Shown piece by piece: positions 50,406-61,612 of a stretch of DNA of 64,000 nt. Both the position numbers and the translations under genes were made by a program. The stretch covers positions 1,178,001-1,242,000 of the forward strand of contig NZ_CP018016.1 in NCBI RefSeq assembly GCF_000280495.2. The letters are read 5' to 3'. The notes beneath the pieces are model-generated. The model made no database searches. It was not told the DNA's origin and saw only the letters and a list, made by a program, of their open reading frames with translations. Source of the stretch: Kosakonia radicincitans DSM 16656 (GTDB lineage Bacteria > Pseudomonadota > Gammaproteobacteria > Enterobacterales > Enterobacteriaceae). How positions within the stretch are numbered: the stretch's first letter is position 1; each line of letters opens with the position of its first letter.

Positions 50406-51296
50406 GTGTTAGTCATTATTGGCTATGTCGTGGTATTTGCAGCCGTATTTGGTGGCTTTGCTATCAGTGGCGGTAATCTCGGCGCACTCTTTCAGCCGAC
50501 TGAATTATTAATCATCGGTGGCGCCGGCCTGGGCGCTTTTCTGGTGGGGAATAATGGCAAAGCGATCCGCGCGACCATGAAATCTTTTCCTCGTTTATTT
50601 CGGGGTTCGTATTACACCAAAGCGTTATACATGGATTTAATGGCGCTGATGTATCTGCTGTTGTCAAAGAGCCGTCAAAGTGGGGTTGTTGCGCTGGAGA
50701 ACGACATCGAAGATCCGCAAAACAGCGCCATCTTTTCTGCCTATCCGCGCCTGCTGGCGGATTCCGAAATCATGAATTTCCTTGTCGATTACCTGCGTCT
50801 GATAATCAGCGGCAATATGAATGCCTTTGAAATGGAAGCGCTAATGGATGAGGAGATCGAGACCTGCGAGCACGAACACGACGTTCCGGCGAACAGCATC
50901 AATGCCGTGGGTGATGCGCTGCCTGCATTTGGTATCGTTGCGGCGGTGATGGGCGTGGTCAATGCGCTGGCGGCGGCGGATCGCCCGGCGGCGGAGCTGG
51001 GTGAACTGATTGCCCATGCGATGGTAGGTACTTTCCTCGGCATCCTGATTGCTTACGGCATGGTTCTGCCGCTGGCAACGTTGCTGCGTCAGCGTAGCGC
51101 CGAACATTTGAAAATGCTGGAGTGCATTAAAACCACGCTGCTGTGCAGTATTCATGGTTATGCGCCGCAGATTGCCGTTGAATTTGGCCGTAAAACGCTC
51201 TATTCGACTGAGCGCCCGAGTTTTGCTGAACTTGATGAGCACGTGCGCGAAGTCCGCTCCTCTTCATCGTCCGTACCGACGGGAGAGGCAACGTGA
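50406..51296 (+). CDS. motA: Flagellar stator protein MotA
   Basis: A 296-aa inner-membrane stator subunit, the E. coli length, with four membrane helices and the conserved proline-containing segments GDALPAFGIVAAVMGVVNAL and MVLPLATLLRQRSAE. It starts with GTG at 50406 behind AAGGAG. With MotB it forms the proton channel that drives rotation. Its stop overlaps the motB start (GTGA). The 124-base gap after flhC should contain its promoter, but no clear FliA box was seen. Confidence 0.95.
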   Translation: MLVIIGYVVVFAAVFGGFAISGGNLGALFQPTELLIIGGAGLGAFLVGNNGKAIRATMKSFPRLFRGSYYTKALYMDLMALMYLLLSKSRQSGVVALENDIEDPQNSAIFSAYPRLLADSEIMNFLVDYLRLIISGNMNAFEMEALMDEEIETCEHEHDVPANSINAVGDALPAFGIVAAVMGVVNALAAADRPAAELGELIAHAMVGTFLGILIAYGMVLPLATLLRQRSAEHLKMLECIKTTLLCSIHGYAPQIAVEFGRKTLYSTERPSFAELDEHVREVRSSSSSVPTGEAT

Positions 51297-52231
51297 AGAA
51301 AAAGTCAGCCGCAACCATTGTTGTCCGCAAATTCAACCGAAAAAAACATGAGTCGCACGGCGGCTCATGGAAAATCGCCTACGCGGACTTTATGACCGCG
51401 ATGATGGCTTTTTTCCTGGTGATGTGGCTGCTCTCATCCTCTTCTCCGGAGCAGCGTATGCAGATCGCTGAATATTTCAAAGTCCCGCTGAAAAACGCGC
51501 TGGCGAAGGGCGATAAAGCCAGCCTGAGCGACAGTGTGATCCCCGGCGGCGGGGACGATCCCCTGAAAAATGACGGGGAAGTCTTCAAAAAGACGTTGAA
51601 TAAAATTGATGAGAAAAAGCGGGAAGCGAATCTGAAGCGCGCCAGAAACAAGCTGCAAAGCCTGATTCAAACCGATCCACGTCTGAACAATTTCACCTCT
51701 AATTTACGGCTTTCGCTGACCGATGATGGTCTGCTTATTCAGATCACCGACAGCGCCGATCGCCCGATGTTTAAAGTCGGCAGCCCGGTTCCGGAGAGCT
51801 ATATGGTGAATATCCTCCAGGCTCTGGTTCCGGTACTGAATGAATTGCCTAACCGCATCATTATGACCGGCCATACCGATGCGCTGCCGTATGCCAATGG
51901 CGAAGCGGGTTACAGCAACTGGGAACTCTCCTCCGATCGCGCCAACGCCTCGCGTCGCATTCTGGTTAGCGCCGGGCTTGGCAGCAATAAATTTATCCGG
52001 GTGATTGGTACCGCCGACACGATGGTGCAGTCGGGAACGATCGCCGACGACCCGATTAACCGGCGTATCAGTATCCTGGTGCTCAGCCAGGAGCGCGCCA
52101 AACAAATCCTGCAGGAAGATGTGCTGCTACGTGACCCTGTCTCTCTGTCGGATGAGAGTAAAAAAGCGGAGCAGGGTGCAGCAGCACCTGCAACGGAATC
52201 AACAGTCAAAACGGCCATGGAGAATAACTAA
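51293..52231 (+). CDS. motB: Flagellar stator protein MotB
   Basis: A 312-aa stator subunit. The single membrane helix ADFMTAMMAFFLVMWLLSS carries the proton-conducting Asp32; a plug region follows, and the C-terminal OmpA-like domain (GHTDALPYANGE, NWELSSDRANASRR) binds peptidoglycan. It begins with GTG overlapping the motA stop by four bases. An acidic/Ala-rich tail precedes cheA. Confidence 0.95.
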   Translation: MKKKSAATIVVRKFNRKKHESHGGSWKIAYADFMTAMMAFFLVMWLLSSSSPEQRMQIAEYFKVPLKNALAKGDKASLSDSVIPGGGDDPLKNDGEVFKKTLNKIDEKKREANLKRARNKLQSLIQTDPRLNNFTSNLRLSLTDDGLLIQITDSADRPMFKVGSPVPESYMVNILQALVPVLNELPNRIIMTGHTDALPYANGEAGYSNWELSSDRANASRRILVSAGLGSNKFIRVIGTADTMVQSGTIADDPINRRISILVLSQERAKQILQEDVLLRDPVSLSDESKKAEQGAAAPATESTVKTAMENN

Positions 52232-54295
52232 GTGGATATCAGCGACTTTTATCAGGCTTTTTTTGATGAGGCTGACGAGTTGTTGGCCGACATGGAAAAG
52301 CACCTGCTTGACCTCGATCTGCTGTCGCCAGACAGAGAAGTATTGAATGCCATTTTTCGCGCCGCCCACTCGATAAAAGGGGGAGCCGGTACGTTTGGTT
52401 TTTCTGCGCTGCAGCAGACGATGCATATTCTGGAAAATCTCCTCGATGATGTTCGTAGCGACAAGCTGCGGATTACAGAAGAGATTCGAAGTTTGTTTTT
52501 GGAAGGTAAGGACATCATGCAGGATCAACTGGACGCCTACAAATCCTCCTCTGAACCGGATCAGGAGGCTTATCAGTATATTTGCGAAGCGCTACGGCAA
52601 ATTGCTAACGACCACGCAGCACAGCCGCCTGTTGCGGCGGTTGTCCCGGCGGCTATCGTCGCGCCAGTGACGGCCTCTGCCATCGCGGTGCCGGCGGAAG
52701 CTGAAGAGGGCGAACCGCGCCTGCTCATCGTGCTGCAAAAAGTGAAAGATGAGGATCAGGATCCGCTGCTGGAAGAGCTGGCGAATCTGGGGAGCATCAG
52801 CGATGTGCAGCGTGAAAACGGCGCTCTGCAACTGGTATTGCAAACCACCACCAGCGCCGATGATATCCAGGCGGTACTGTGCTTTATTCTGGAACCGGAG
52901 CAGATAACCATCTCTCCGGCACCAGCTAAAGCTGCTACTCCGCTGGCCGTTGAGGAGGCTGCTGTGCCGGAAGTGGCAGAAAGCAGCGCGGTTGCGCAGC
53001 CTGTTGCTGGCGCATCAGCACAGCCGCGTCCTTCGCGACCGGAATCTTCACGCAACCGCCCGCAGGCGGCGGAAGCGAGCAGCATTCGCGTAGCGGTGGA
53101 AAAAGTGGATCAGATCATCAACCAAGTTGGCGAACTGATCATCACGCAGGCGATGCTGTCGCAGCTTTCCGGCACCCTTGATTCATCAAGCCACGATACC
53201 CTGCTCAATACCATTGTTCAGCTTGAGCGTAATGCCCGCGACCTTCAGGAATCGGTGATGTCTATCCGCATGATGCCGATGGATTACGTCTTTAGCCGCT
53301 TCCCGCGTCTGGTTCACGATCTGGCGGCGAAACTGAATAAAGAGGTGGAGCTGACGCTGGTGGGCGGCTCCGCGGAACTGGACAAACGCCTGATCGAACA
53401 GATCGTCGATCCGCTGACGCATCTGGTGCGTAACAGCCTCGATCACGGAATTGAACCGGTTGATGTGCGTCGCGCCAACGGCAAGCCGGATAAGGGCAAT
53501 CTGGTGCTCTCTGCGGAACATCATGGCGGCAATATCATTATTGAAGTGAGCGATGACGGTGCCGGATTGAACCGCGAAAAAATTCTCGCGCGGGCGCAGG
53601 CTCAGGGCATGTTGATCAGCGAAAACATCAGCGATGAAGATGTGTGGATGCTGATTTTCGCCGCCGGGTTCTCCACCGCAGAAAAAGTGACGGATATCTC
53701 CGGTCGCGGCGTGGGTATGGACGTTGTGCGCCGTAATATCCAGGAGATGGGCGGCCATATCACCCTCCATTCTGAGCAGGGTAAAGGTTCGACTATCAGG
53801 ATTATTTTGCCGCTGACGCTGGCAATCCTTGATGGCATGTCGGTTCGCATCGGTTCTGAGATCTATGTGTTGCCGCTCGGCAGCATGATGGAATCGTTAA
53901 TGCTTTCTGAAACGAAAATGCACCGTATGACCGGTGGTGAACGGATGTTGCAGGTGCGCGATGAGTATTTGCAGCTTGTCGAACTGGGACAACTCTTTGG
54001 CATTCACGAAGCGGATTACGACATCAGCGAGGGGATTGCCGTGATTGTACAGAGCGCGGGCAATCGCTATGCCCTGCTGGTGGATCAACTGATCGGTCAG
54101 CATCAGGTGGTAGTGAAAAACCTTGAGCAAAACTACCGCAAAATACCGGGCATTTCTGCCGCCACCATTCTGGGGGACGGCAGCGTGGCGTTAATACTGG
54201 ATGTCGCCGTGTTAACGACATTAGCCAAAAAAAGAGATGCGTTGACAATGGTGCCTGAATCACAGGTTGAAAGGTTATTAAATGAACTTAACTGA
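52232..54295 (+). CDS. cheA: Chemotaxis histidine kinase CheA
   Basis: A 687-aa kinase with all five domains: P1 with phosphorylated His46 in [15 protein letters not shown]2 (about residues 160-230), an Ala/Pro-rich linker, P3 dimerisation, P4 ATP-binding ([32 protein letters not shown]) and P5 receptor/CheW binding. It starts with GTG directly after the motB stop. Phosphorylates CheY and CheB, neither of which is encoded in the window. Confidence 0.95.
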   Translation: MDISDFYQAFFDEADELLADMEKHLLDLDLLSPDREVLNAIFRAAHSIKGGAGTFGFSALQQTMHILENLLDDVRSDKLRITEEIRSLFLEGKDIMQDQLDAYKSSSEPDQEAYQYICEALRQIANDHAAQPPVAAVVPAAIVAPVTASAIAVPAEAEEGEPRLLIVLQKVKDEDQDPLLEELANLGSISDVQRENGALQLVLQTTTSADDIQAVLCFILEPEQITISPAPAKAATPLAVEEAAVPEVAESSAVAQPVAGASAQPRPSRPESSRNRPQAAEASSIRVAVEKVDQIINQVGELIITQAMLSQLSGTLDSSSHDTLLNTIVQLERNARDLQESVMSIRMMPMDYVFSRFPRLVHDLAAKLNKEVELTLVGGSAELDKRLIEQIVDPLTHLVRNSLDHGIEPVDVRRANGKPDKGNLVLSAEHHGGNIIIEVSDDGAGLNREKILARAQAQGMLISENISDEDVWMLIFAAGFSTAEKVTDISGRGVGMDVVRRNIQEMGGHITLHSEQGKGSTIRIILPLTLAILDGMSVRIGSEIYVLPLGSMMESLMLSETKMHRMTGGERMLQVRDEYLQLVELGQLFGIHEADYDISEGIAVIVQSAGNRYALLVDQLIGQHQVVVKNLEQNYRKIPGISAATILGDGSVALILDVAVLTTLAKKRDALTMVPESQVERLLNELN

Positions 54296-54788
54296 TACAG
54301 AAAAGCAATTGAAGGATGACGCGGGGCATGAATTCCTCGCCTTCCGTCTGGGTAATGAAGAGTACGGCATTGAGATCCTGAAAGTGCAGGAGATCCGTGG
54401 CTACGATCGCGTGACGCGTATTGCCAATACGCCGGACTTTATCGCTGGCGTCACCAATCTGCGCGGCGTGATTGTGCCAATTGTCGATCTGCGGGTGAAA
54501 TTCGCTCTTGAGTCGGCCAATTTTGATGACAACACCATTGTGATTGTCCTCAGCCTGAACAGCAGCCGCGTGGTGGGCATTGTCGTTGATGGCGTTTCCG
54601 ATGTGCTGTCGCTGGACGCCGCGCAGATTAAACCTGCGCCGGAATATACCGTCGCGCTCTCCACGCAATATTTGCTGGGCCTCGGTTCGATGGGTGAGCG
54701 GATGTTGATTCTTGTGGATATCGAAAAACTGTTAAACAGTGATGAGATGGAACTGATCGATAAAGTCGCCGATAACGGCTTCAATTAA
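54282..54788 (+). CDS. cheW: Chemotaxis coupling protein CheW
   Basis: A 168-aa adaptor that joins chemoreceptors to Che[43 protein letters not shown] and the ILVDIEKLL ending are CheW signatures. It overlaps cheA by 14 bases and is followed by a strong terminator, so motABcheAW ends here, whereas in E. coli tar-tap-cheRBYZ would follow. Confidence 0.95.
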   Translation: MNLTDTEKQLKDDAGHEFLAFRLGNEEYGIEILKVQEIRGYDRVTRIANTPDFIAGVTNLRGVIVPIVDLRVKFALESANFDDNTIVIVLSLNSSRVVGIVVDGVSDVLSLDAAQIKPAPEYTVALSTQYLLGLGSMGERMLILVDIEKLLNSDEMELIDKVADNGFN

Positions 54789-54811
54789 TTCTTTCTGCGT
54801 TTTTATTTCAC

Positions 54812-54845
54812 AAGCCTTTCCGGTTAACGGAGAGGCTTTTTTTAT
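54812..54845 (+). terminator. Terminator after cheW
   Basis: AAGCCTTTCCG/CGGAGAGGCTT stem (one G-T pair), 5-base loop, then a run of seven T residues. Strong intrinsic terminator ending motABcheAW. Confidence 0.9.
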
Positions 54846-56364
<1,519 letters not shown>

Positions 56365-56895
56365 TGTAGTGCGCCACCGAGCCTGCTTTACTCTCTTACC
56401 TTGAAGGAGTGGATGAGTGAAGCCAGGTGAATGCCTTCCTGGCAATGCGCTTACTTCAACGCCATGGCATCGCCATGGCGTTGGGCTGGAAGGGGCTGGT
56501 TCTGCTCAGGAAAGTATATTGGCGATGTCGTTTCGCTGTGTAGAGTGATAGTGCTTACCCGCCGGGCAATCCTTTTAATCACCTTACGATTCAGCAAATT
56601 AGACGACACAAAATAGGATATTTTTCAGTGGCACTACTGTGCTAATTCCAGTCTGTAAGAAATGACGCTCATTCTCGCTTTAATAGTAATAAGATGAATT
56701 TATGAATATTTCATATAACACTTTATTAATAAGCAAAGCACAGCTATGCTGCAGGTGTTAATCTTTAAAGTTGAATGCAAAAATGTATTTGCCTGCTGAC
56801 CGCAACGATTTTCTGCCAGGGTTTATATTTTTAACGATAAAGGTTCTCAGTAATGAAGGTATTTAAGACGTGATTTGGGCTGGTGGTAAATCATA
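56365..56895. other. AT-rich gap upstream of the diguanylate cyclase
   Basis: 531 bases without a credible protein gene. It contains a perfect 12-bp inverted repeat at 56457-56483 and a strongly AT-rich right part (56640-56890) that likely carries the promoter of the GGDEF gene. A frame at 56431 spans the repeat but lacks a ribosome-binding site. Confidence 0.5.
56457..56483. repeat. Perfect 12-bp inverted repeat
   Basis: CAACGCCATGGC, three bases, GCCATGGCGTTG. A very stable stem-loop about 95 bases past the esterase stop, without a T-run. It may be a transcript-end structure or protein-binding site. Confidence 0.7.
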
Positions 56896-58410
56896 ATGAA
56901 GAGAGAGAGTTTTATTGGGTTGACAATTCTTGTTGTTGTCTTCTTCGTGATGTCGATAATTTTATCCTTCCATATCTGGATCACCCGTGTACAGACAATC
57001 AACGATCTTAATACCAACGTTTCGAATTTAAGCCATACTCTCAATCTTTATTCTGAGGGGGTTATCCGGCAGGGCGAGATGCTCATAGAAAATCTTTCGG
57101 ACATAACGGAAATTTATGGTGAAGACAAAAGCCAGATTACCAATATAAAGAAAATTCTTGCTGGTCAGGATGAATTGCTGGAGCAACTCAATAATGTTGT
57201 TATTTATGATGCTACTGGCAATACGCTCATCGCATTACACGAAAGGCTTTCTGGCCGCGCCAATAGCGCAGACCGTTTTTTCTTCGTTTATCATCAAAAC
57301 AATACGTCCAAAAAAGTTTTTATTGGTCCTCCCGTAGTAAGCCGGACGAACGGGAAATGGGTGATAACCATCAGTCGCAGGCTGGAAGATCACCAGGGTA
57401 GATTTGCCGGGGTCGCCGTTCTCACTCTCAATATTGAAAATTTCCTTGAAACGTTTGGCAAGATCGATATTGGACATTCTGGTGCTATTGCATTAACAAG
57501 CGAGTCTGGAATATTACTGATACGCTATCCTTTTGACGATAAATATATTGGTCGGGTTATTTCCAATTCGCCACTTTTTACAACATACCTGAAAAACAGT
57601 AATTCCGGCACCGCAAGAAGTGTCTCTCGCTTTGACAATATACCACGGATGTATGCATTTCAAAAAAATAAACGATATGGATTAGTTACCACTGTCGCCG
57701 TGAGTATCGATGAAGGAATGTTGGCCTGGAAAAAACAATCAGAGATTCTGATAGTGATTGTTATTTTCCTGATGGGAGGCGTTATAACATCAGGTTATTT
57801 TCTTCTGCGGGATATCCATCGGCGAGTGCGCACCAGTCGTGAATTGTCAAAAACTACTGAATCACTCATGACCGCAAATGAGAAATTAAAGGCTATGGCG
57901 GCTGAGGATAGTTTAACCGGGCTGGCGAATCGTCGCAAATTCGATGAGGCGCTGCCCCGCGAAGTATTACAGTGCGCCGTAAATAAGCATGCAATATCCT
58001 TGATGCTCATTGATATAGATTACTTTAAAAAATATAACGATAATTACGGGCATTTAGCGGGTGATGACTGTTTACGGCAAGTCGCAACATCCCTGAAAAA
58101 AACAGTAAAAGGCAGCTCTGCGCTGGTTGCCCGCTATGGTGGAGAAGAGTTTGTTGTTATTCTTCCTGCAACCGATTTGATCGCGGCGGAAAAGAAAGCC
58201 AAAAAAATAATTCAAAGTATTTGTCAGGAAAATATCCCTCATGAATATAGCCCGTTCGGAATAGTGACCGTAAGCATTGGTATCGCTTCAGGCCCCGGTC
58301 CGGCAGTAAAAGGCAAGGAGACAACGCTTATCGAATTAGCTGATGATGCGCTTTATCACGCAAAATATGCCGGGCGTAATGGCTTTTTCTCCTCAACGCA
58401 TCTGTTTTAG
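56896..58410 (+). CDS. Membrane-bound diguanylate cyclase (GGDEF)
   Basis: A 504-aa enzyme making cyclic di-GMP. It has TM1 (about residues 8-30), a roughly 245-residue periplasmic Cache-like sensor, TM2 (about 280-302), a short linker helix and a GGDEF domain from about residue 335 (DSLTGLANRRKFD, DIDYFKKYND, active site ARYGGEEFVV). The inhibitory site R-x-x-D expected just before the active site is not present (G-S-S-A instead), so product inhibition may be absent. Start ATG 56896. Its setting between flagellar loci suggests control of motility-to-sessile switching. Confidence 0.9.
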   Translation: MKRESFIGLTILVVVFFVMSIILSFHIWITRVQTINDLNTNVSNLSHTLNLYSEGVIRQGEMLIENLSDITEIYGEDKSQITNIKKILAGQDELLEQLNNVVIYDATGNTLIALHERLSGRANSADRFFFVYHQNNTSKKVFIGPPVVSRTNGKWVITISRRLEDHQGRFAGVAVLTLNIENFLETFGKIDIGHSGAIALTSESGILLIRYPFDDKYIGRVISNSPLFTTYLKNSNSGTARSVSRFDNIPRMYAFQKNKRYGLVTTVAVSIDEGMLAWKKQSEILIVIVIFLMGGVITSGYFLLRDIHRRVRTSRELSKTTESLMTANEKLKAMAAEDSLTGLANRRKFDEALPREVLQCAVNKHAISLMLIDIDYFKKYNDNYGHLAGDDCLRQVATSLKKTVKGSSALVARYGGEEFVVILPATDLIAAEKKAKKIIQSICQENIPHEYSPFGIVTVSIGIASGPGPAVKGKETTLIELADDALYHAKYAGRNGFFSSTHLF

Positions 58411-58436
58411 TTAATGTACGGTTGGTCCTGATTAAC

Positions 58437-58467
58437 GCACGGCAGAGTATGGCTCGCTCTGCCGTGC
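58437..58467. terminator. Hairpin between convergent GGDEF and malic enzyme genes
   Basis: GCACGGCAGAG/CTCTGCCGTGC, an 11-bp perfect stem with a 9-base loop between two convergent stop codons. No long T-run; probably a shared bidirectional transcript end. Confidence 0.65.
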
Positions 58468-58473
58468 CGATTC

Positions 58474-60159
58474 TCAGAAGGACGCGCGTTTGTACGCTTT
58501 ATAGCGCGCATCCCAATAGATATTTTCGAGACGTGTTGTTAATTCCTCTTCACTCATCAGCGGGCCGACGCCCTCCTGCTGACCCGCCTGGGCTACCTGC
58601 AGGGCGATGGCTTTCGATACGGTTTCAATGATATCGACTGGCGGCAATAACCCGCCTTTCTCGGTATTCGCCAGCGGGGAGAATGCTGCAAGCGTTTTGC
58701 TGGCCACGCTCAGCATGGTGTCGGTGACGCGAGTTAACTTGCCAGCCAGTACGCCCAGACCTAACCCCGGGAAAATATACGCATTGTTACACTGGGCTAT
58801 TTCGTACGATTCATCCTGATAAAAGACCGGCTCAAAAGGGCTTCCCGTTGCAATGAGCGCGGCTCCCTGCGTCCATTCAATCAGATCCCGGGGCTGGGCT
58901 TCCGCGCGTGAGGTCGGGTTCGACAACGGCATGATAATGGGACGGGAACAGTGACGATGCATCTCTTTCACGATTTCTTCGCTGAAAAGACCGGGTTGCC
59001 CGGAAACGCCAATCAGTACGTTGGGATGGACATTGCGCACCACGTCCAGCAGAGACATATTCTCTGAATCGGTATCCCAGTCGGCGATAAGACGACGTGG
59101 CGTGACCAGTTTTTGCTGGAAATCCAGTAAATTAGGCATGTCATCTGTTAACAGGCCAAAGCGATCGATCATGAAAATGTTGTTGCGGGCTTCCTCCGGG
59201 GTCAGACCATCGTCGACCATCAAGGCAATGATTTTCTCCGCGATGCCGCAGCCGGCGGAGCCGCTGCCGAGGAAAACCACGCGCAGATCGCGTAAGCGCA
59301 TTCCCGCCGCCTGCGAAGCGGCAATCAGCGTGCCGGTGGTGACCGCTGCCGTTCCCTGAATATCATCATTAAAGCAGCACAGCTGGTGGCGGTAACGGTT
59401 CAGAAGTTTGGTCGCATTTTTCTGGGCAAAATCTTCAAATTGCAGGAGGACATTTGGCCAGCGCGCTTTGATGGCCTCAACGAACATATCCATAAATTCG
59501 ATATAGTCTCCGTCGCTGATTCGCGGATGGCGCCACCCCATATACAGCGGATTTTCAAGATGCTGGCTGTTGTTGGTACCCACATCCAGCATGATAGGCA
59601 GCGTCGATGCCGGGTCAATTCCGCCGCACGCGGTATATAACGAAAGTTTGCCAATCGGGATCCCCATCCCTCCGATGCCCTGGTCGCCGAGACCGAGAAT
59701 GCGTTCCCCATCGGTAACCACAATTACGCGAATATCATTGCGTGAAAAACTTTGCAGCATTTCATCGATGCGGTGCCGATCCGGCCATGAGATAAATAAC
59801 CCTCTGGCGCGGCGATAAATCTCAGAAAAATGCTCACAGGCTTCGCCTACCGTTGGGGTGTAGATAATTGGCAGGGTTTCCTGCATATGACAGCGCAGAA
59901 GATTATAAAAAAGCGTCTCGTTGGTGTCCTGAATATTGCGTAAGTAAACATGGCGGGAGATGTCTTTTTTAAAATGACAAAATTGTTGCCATGCGCGCGC
60001 TGTTTGTTCTTCGATGGTTTCAACGTTATGCGGTAATAATCCATACAGATTAAAGGCCAGACGTTCATCCTCAGTGAATGCCAGCCCTTTATTAAGTAAC
60101 GGGTTTTCCAGTAATACGGCACCATTATAAGGCGTATAAAGCGTTTCTTTGCGTAACAT
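58474..60159 (-). CDS. maeA: NAD-dependent malic enzyme
   Basis: A 561-aa oxidative decarboxylase converting malate to pyruvate, close to E. coli MaeA (565 aa). Conserved segments: [18 protein letters not shown] substrate region, [24 protein letters not shown], the metal-binding [11 protein letters not shown] and [13 protein letters not shown], and the dinucleotide fold [15 protein letters not shown]. It may be the housekeeping enzyme or a malate-pathway paralog; it is only 67 bases downstream of an AEC carrier gene and near a malate-type transporter. The start follows CAGGAG. Confidence 0.88.
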   Translation of the reverse strand: MLRKETLYTPYNGAVLLENPLLNKGLAFTEDERLAFNLYGLLPHNVETIEEQTARAWQQFCHFKKDISRHVYLRNIQDTNETLFYNLLRCHMQETLPIIYTPTVGEACEHFSEIYRRARGLFISWPDRHRIDEMLQSFSRNDIRVIVVTDGERILGLGDQGIGGMGIPIGKLSLYTACGGIDPASTLPIMLDVGTNNSQHLENPLYMGWRHPRISDGDYIEFMDMFVEAIKARWPNVLLQFEDFAQKNATKLLNRYRHQLCCFNDDIQGTAAVTTGTLIAASQAAGMRLRDLRVVFLGSGSAGCGIAEKIIALMVDDGLTPEEARNNIFMIDRFGLLTDDMPNLLDFQQKLVTPRRLIADWDTDSENMSLLDVVRNVHPNVLIGVSGQPGLFSEEIVKEMHRHCSRPIIMPLSNPTSRAEAQPRDLIEWTQGAALIATGSPFEPVFYQDESYEIAQCNNAYIFPGLGLGVLAGKLTRVTDTMLSVASKTLAAFSPLANTEKGGLLPPVDIIETVSKAIALQVAQAGQQEGVGPLMSEEELTTRLENIYWDARYKAYKRASF

Positions 60160-60226
60160 TATTGCTGCTCCTGACTAAATAATAACGGCACGGCTGCCGA
60201 TGTATCGGGGATAACAGAAAAGAGGC

Positions 60227-61168
60227 TCAAGAAATCAAGTAGATCATCACGCCCTCAGTTAATACGCCGATCGCAGTGCCAATAAGAATGGAAGAGGATG
60301 CGGATTCGATATAAGTGTCGCTGCGCAGGGCGAACATTCCCGCAGCGATAGCAGAAGGTGTTGCACCAATAATCACGACCTGCTGCATTAAGGTGTGGCT
60401 CAGGCCAAATGCCAGCCCGGCAACTGCCATCATGGCGGGTTGGATCAGATTTTTGATGCTGATATTGGTAAAGGTCTGGAGATTCAGAGACGGGCGCTCA
60501 CCGTAAAACAGCAGACCGAGGGCAAACAGCGACAGACCACCAGCAATTTTGCCAACCATCTCAATCGGCGCACTCAACAGATGCGGTAACTGCACACCGG
60601 CCAGGCTCAGCACCACACCGGATACGGGGATCCAGACAATCGGGTTACGCACCGCCCGCAGTAAATTCTGCATAATCAGTTTGCCCGGATGTAGCGTTTC
60701 AATGTCGCTATCTTTATCGCCCATGCGGATTAAGATAATGGTCAACGGAATCATTAAAACGCTGGTGACTAAATTGCCAATTAGCACACCTAAAAATCCT
60801 TCCGGCCCAATCAGCACGGCCAGTACCGGCGCGCCAAAATAGGCCATATCAGGAAAAGCGCAAACCAAAGACTGTATTGCGCTGGTCTTGATATCATGAC
60901 GAAAAACGTAACGCGACAGGATCAGCGTCAGTAAATAAGAGCCCATCAGACCAATTACCAGCACAGCCATAAACGAGAAGTTTTTGATTTTGTCCGGGTT
61001 GGTGTTCAGTGCTCCGATAAAAAGATGAAAGGGTAATGCAAAGCGAATCACCACTGTCGCTAATACAGTGGCATCCTTACGGTGCGTATACCCTAATTTT
61101 CCACTTAGCCACCCTAGTAACATGATAAATACTAAAGGGAATAAAGATTGTAGGAGTAGTGAAGGCAT
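60227..61168 (-). CDS. AEC-family (auxin efflux carrier-like) transporter
   Basis: A 313-aa membrane protein with about ten helices, opening LLLQSLFPLVFIMLLGWLSGKLGY, typical of the bacterial AEC family that includes malonate and malate carriers (MdcF, MleP). The segment SLVCAFPDMAYFGAPVLAVLIG is a family hallmark. Likely transports malate or a related dicarboxylate because it precedes the malic enzyme gene in the same orientation. A CRP-like site lies 72 bases upstream of its start. Confidence 0.85.
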   Translation of the reverse strand: MPSLLLQSLFPLVFIMLLGWLSGKLGYTHRKDATVLATVVIRFALPFHLFIGALNTNPDKIKNFSFMAVLVIGLMGSYLLTLILSRYVFRHDIKTSAIQSLVCAFPDMAYFGAPVLAVLIGPEGFLGVLIGNLVTSVLMIPLTIILIRMGDKDSDIETLHPGKLIMQNLLRAVRNPIVWIPVSGVVLSLAGVQLPHLLSAPIEMVGKIAGGLSLFALGLLFYGERPSLNLQTFTNISIKNLIQPAMMAVAGLAFGLSHTLMQQVVIIGATPSAIAAGMFALRSDTYIESASSSILIGTAIGVLTEGVMIYLIS

Positions 61169-61612
61169 AAAATGTCCTGTTTTTGTTTTATTTAAATAGT
61201 TTTCAGGCAGGAACTCTATCTATCGTATTTACTTCCAAAGGTGATTAGAATCACACTTCGTGTGTTTTAATTAGTTTCAAAAGGAATACTTTAATTAAAT
61301 GGAAAGATTGAGGTGCTAAGTTTATATTTTCATTAGAAGAATCTAATGCATGTATCTGCGCAATTATTTTATTTACGAATAGCCTGTTTAAGTTATTTAA
61401 ATGTGAATTACTACGGCACTCACAAATTCAATAAGCAGTAACTATTGCTCACTTTACAGGCCGAAGATTATGTTATTTATTCAATCATAACTTCCTGGTG
61501 GCAATATTTATTTTGTTGGCTTTATTTTTTCAAGCATTTTATCCTATTACGAATAACCCAGCGGTTATTCCTGACCCACTGTTAATTATTAATAGCGAAT
61601 CAGGTGAAAATA
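61169..61612. other. Divergent promoter region of the malate module
   Basis: A 444-base AT-rich interval between the AEC carrier/malic enzyme genes (leftward) and the 2-hydroxycarboxylate transporter (rightward). No gene is visible. It contains a strong CRP-like site at 61240-61255. No nearby two-component or LysR regulator gene is present in the window. Confidence 0.5.
61240..61255. promoter_or_regulatory. CRP-like site in the malate module
   Basis: GGTGA-N6-TCACA, one core mismatch to TGTGA-N6-TCACA, with AAA before and CTT after, giving about 16 of 22 matches to the extended consensus. Placed 72 bases from the AEC gene start, suitable for activation under glucose limitation. Confidence 0.6.
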
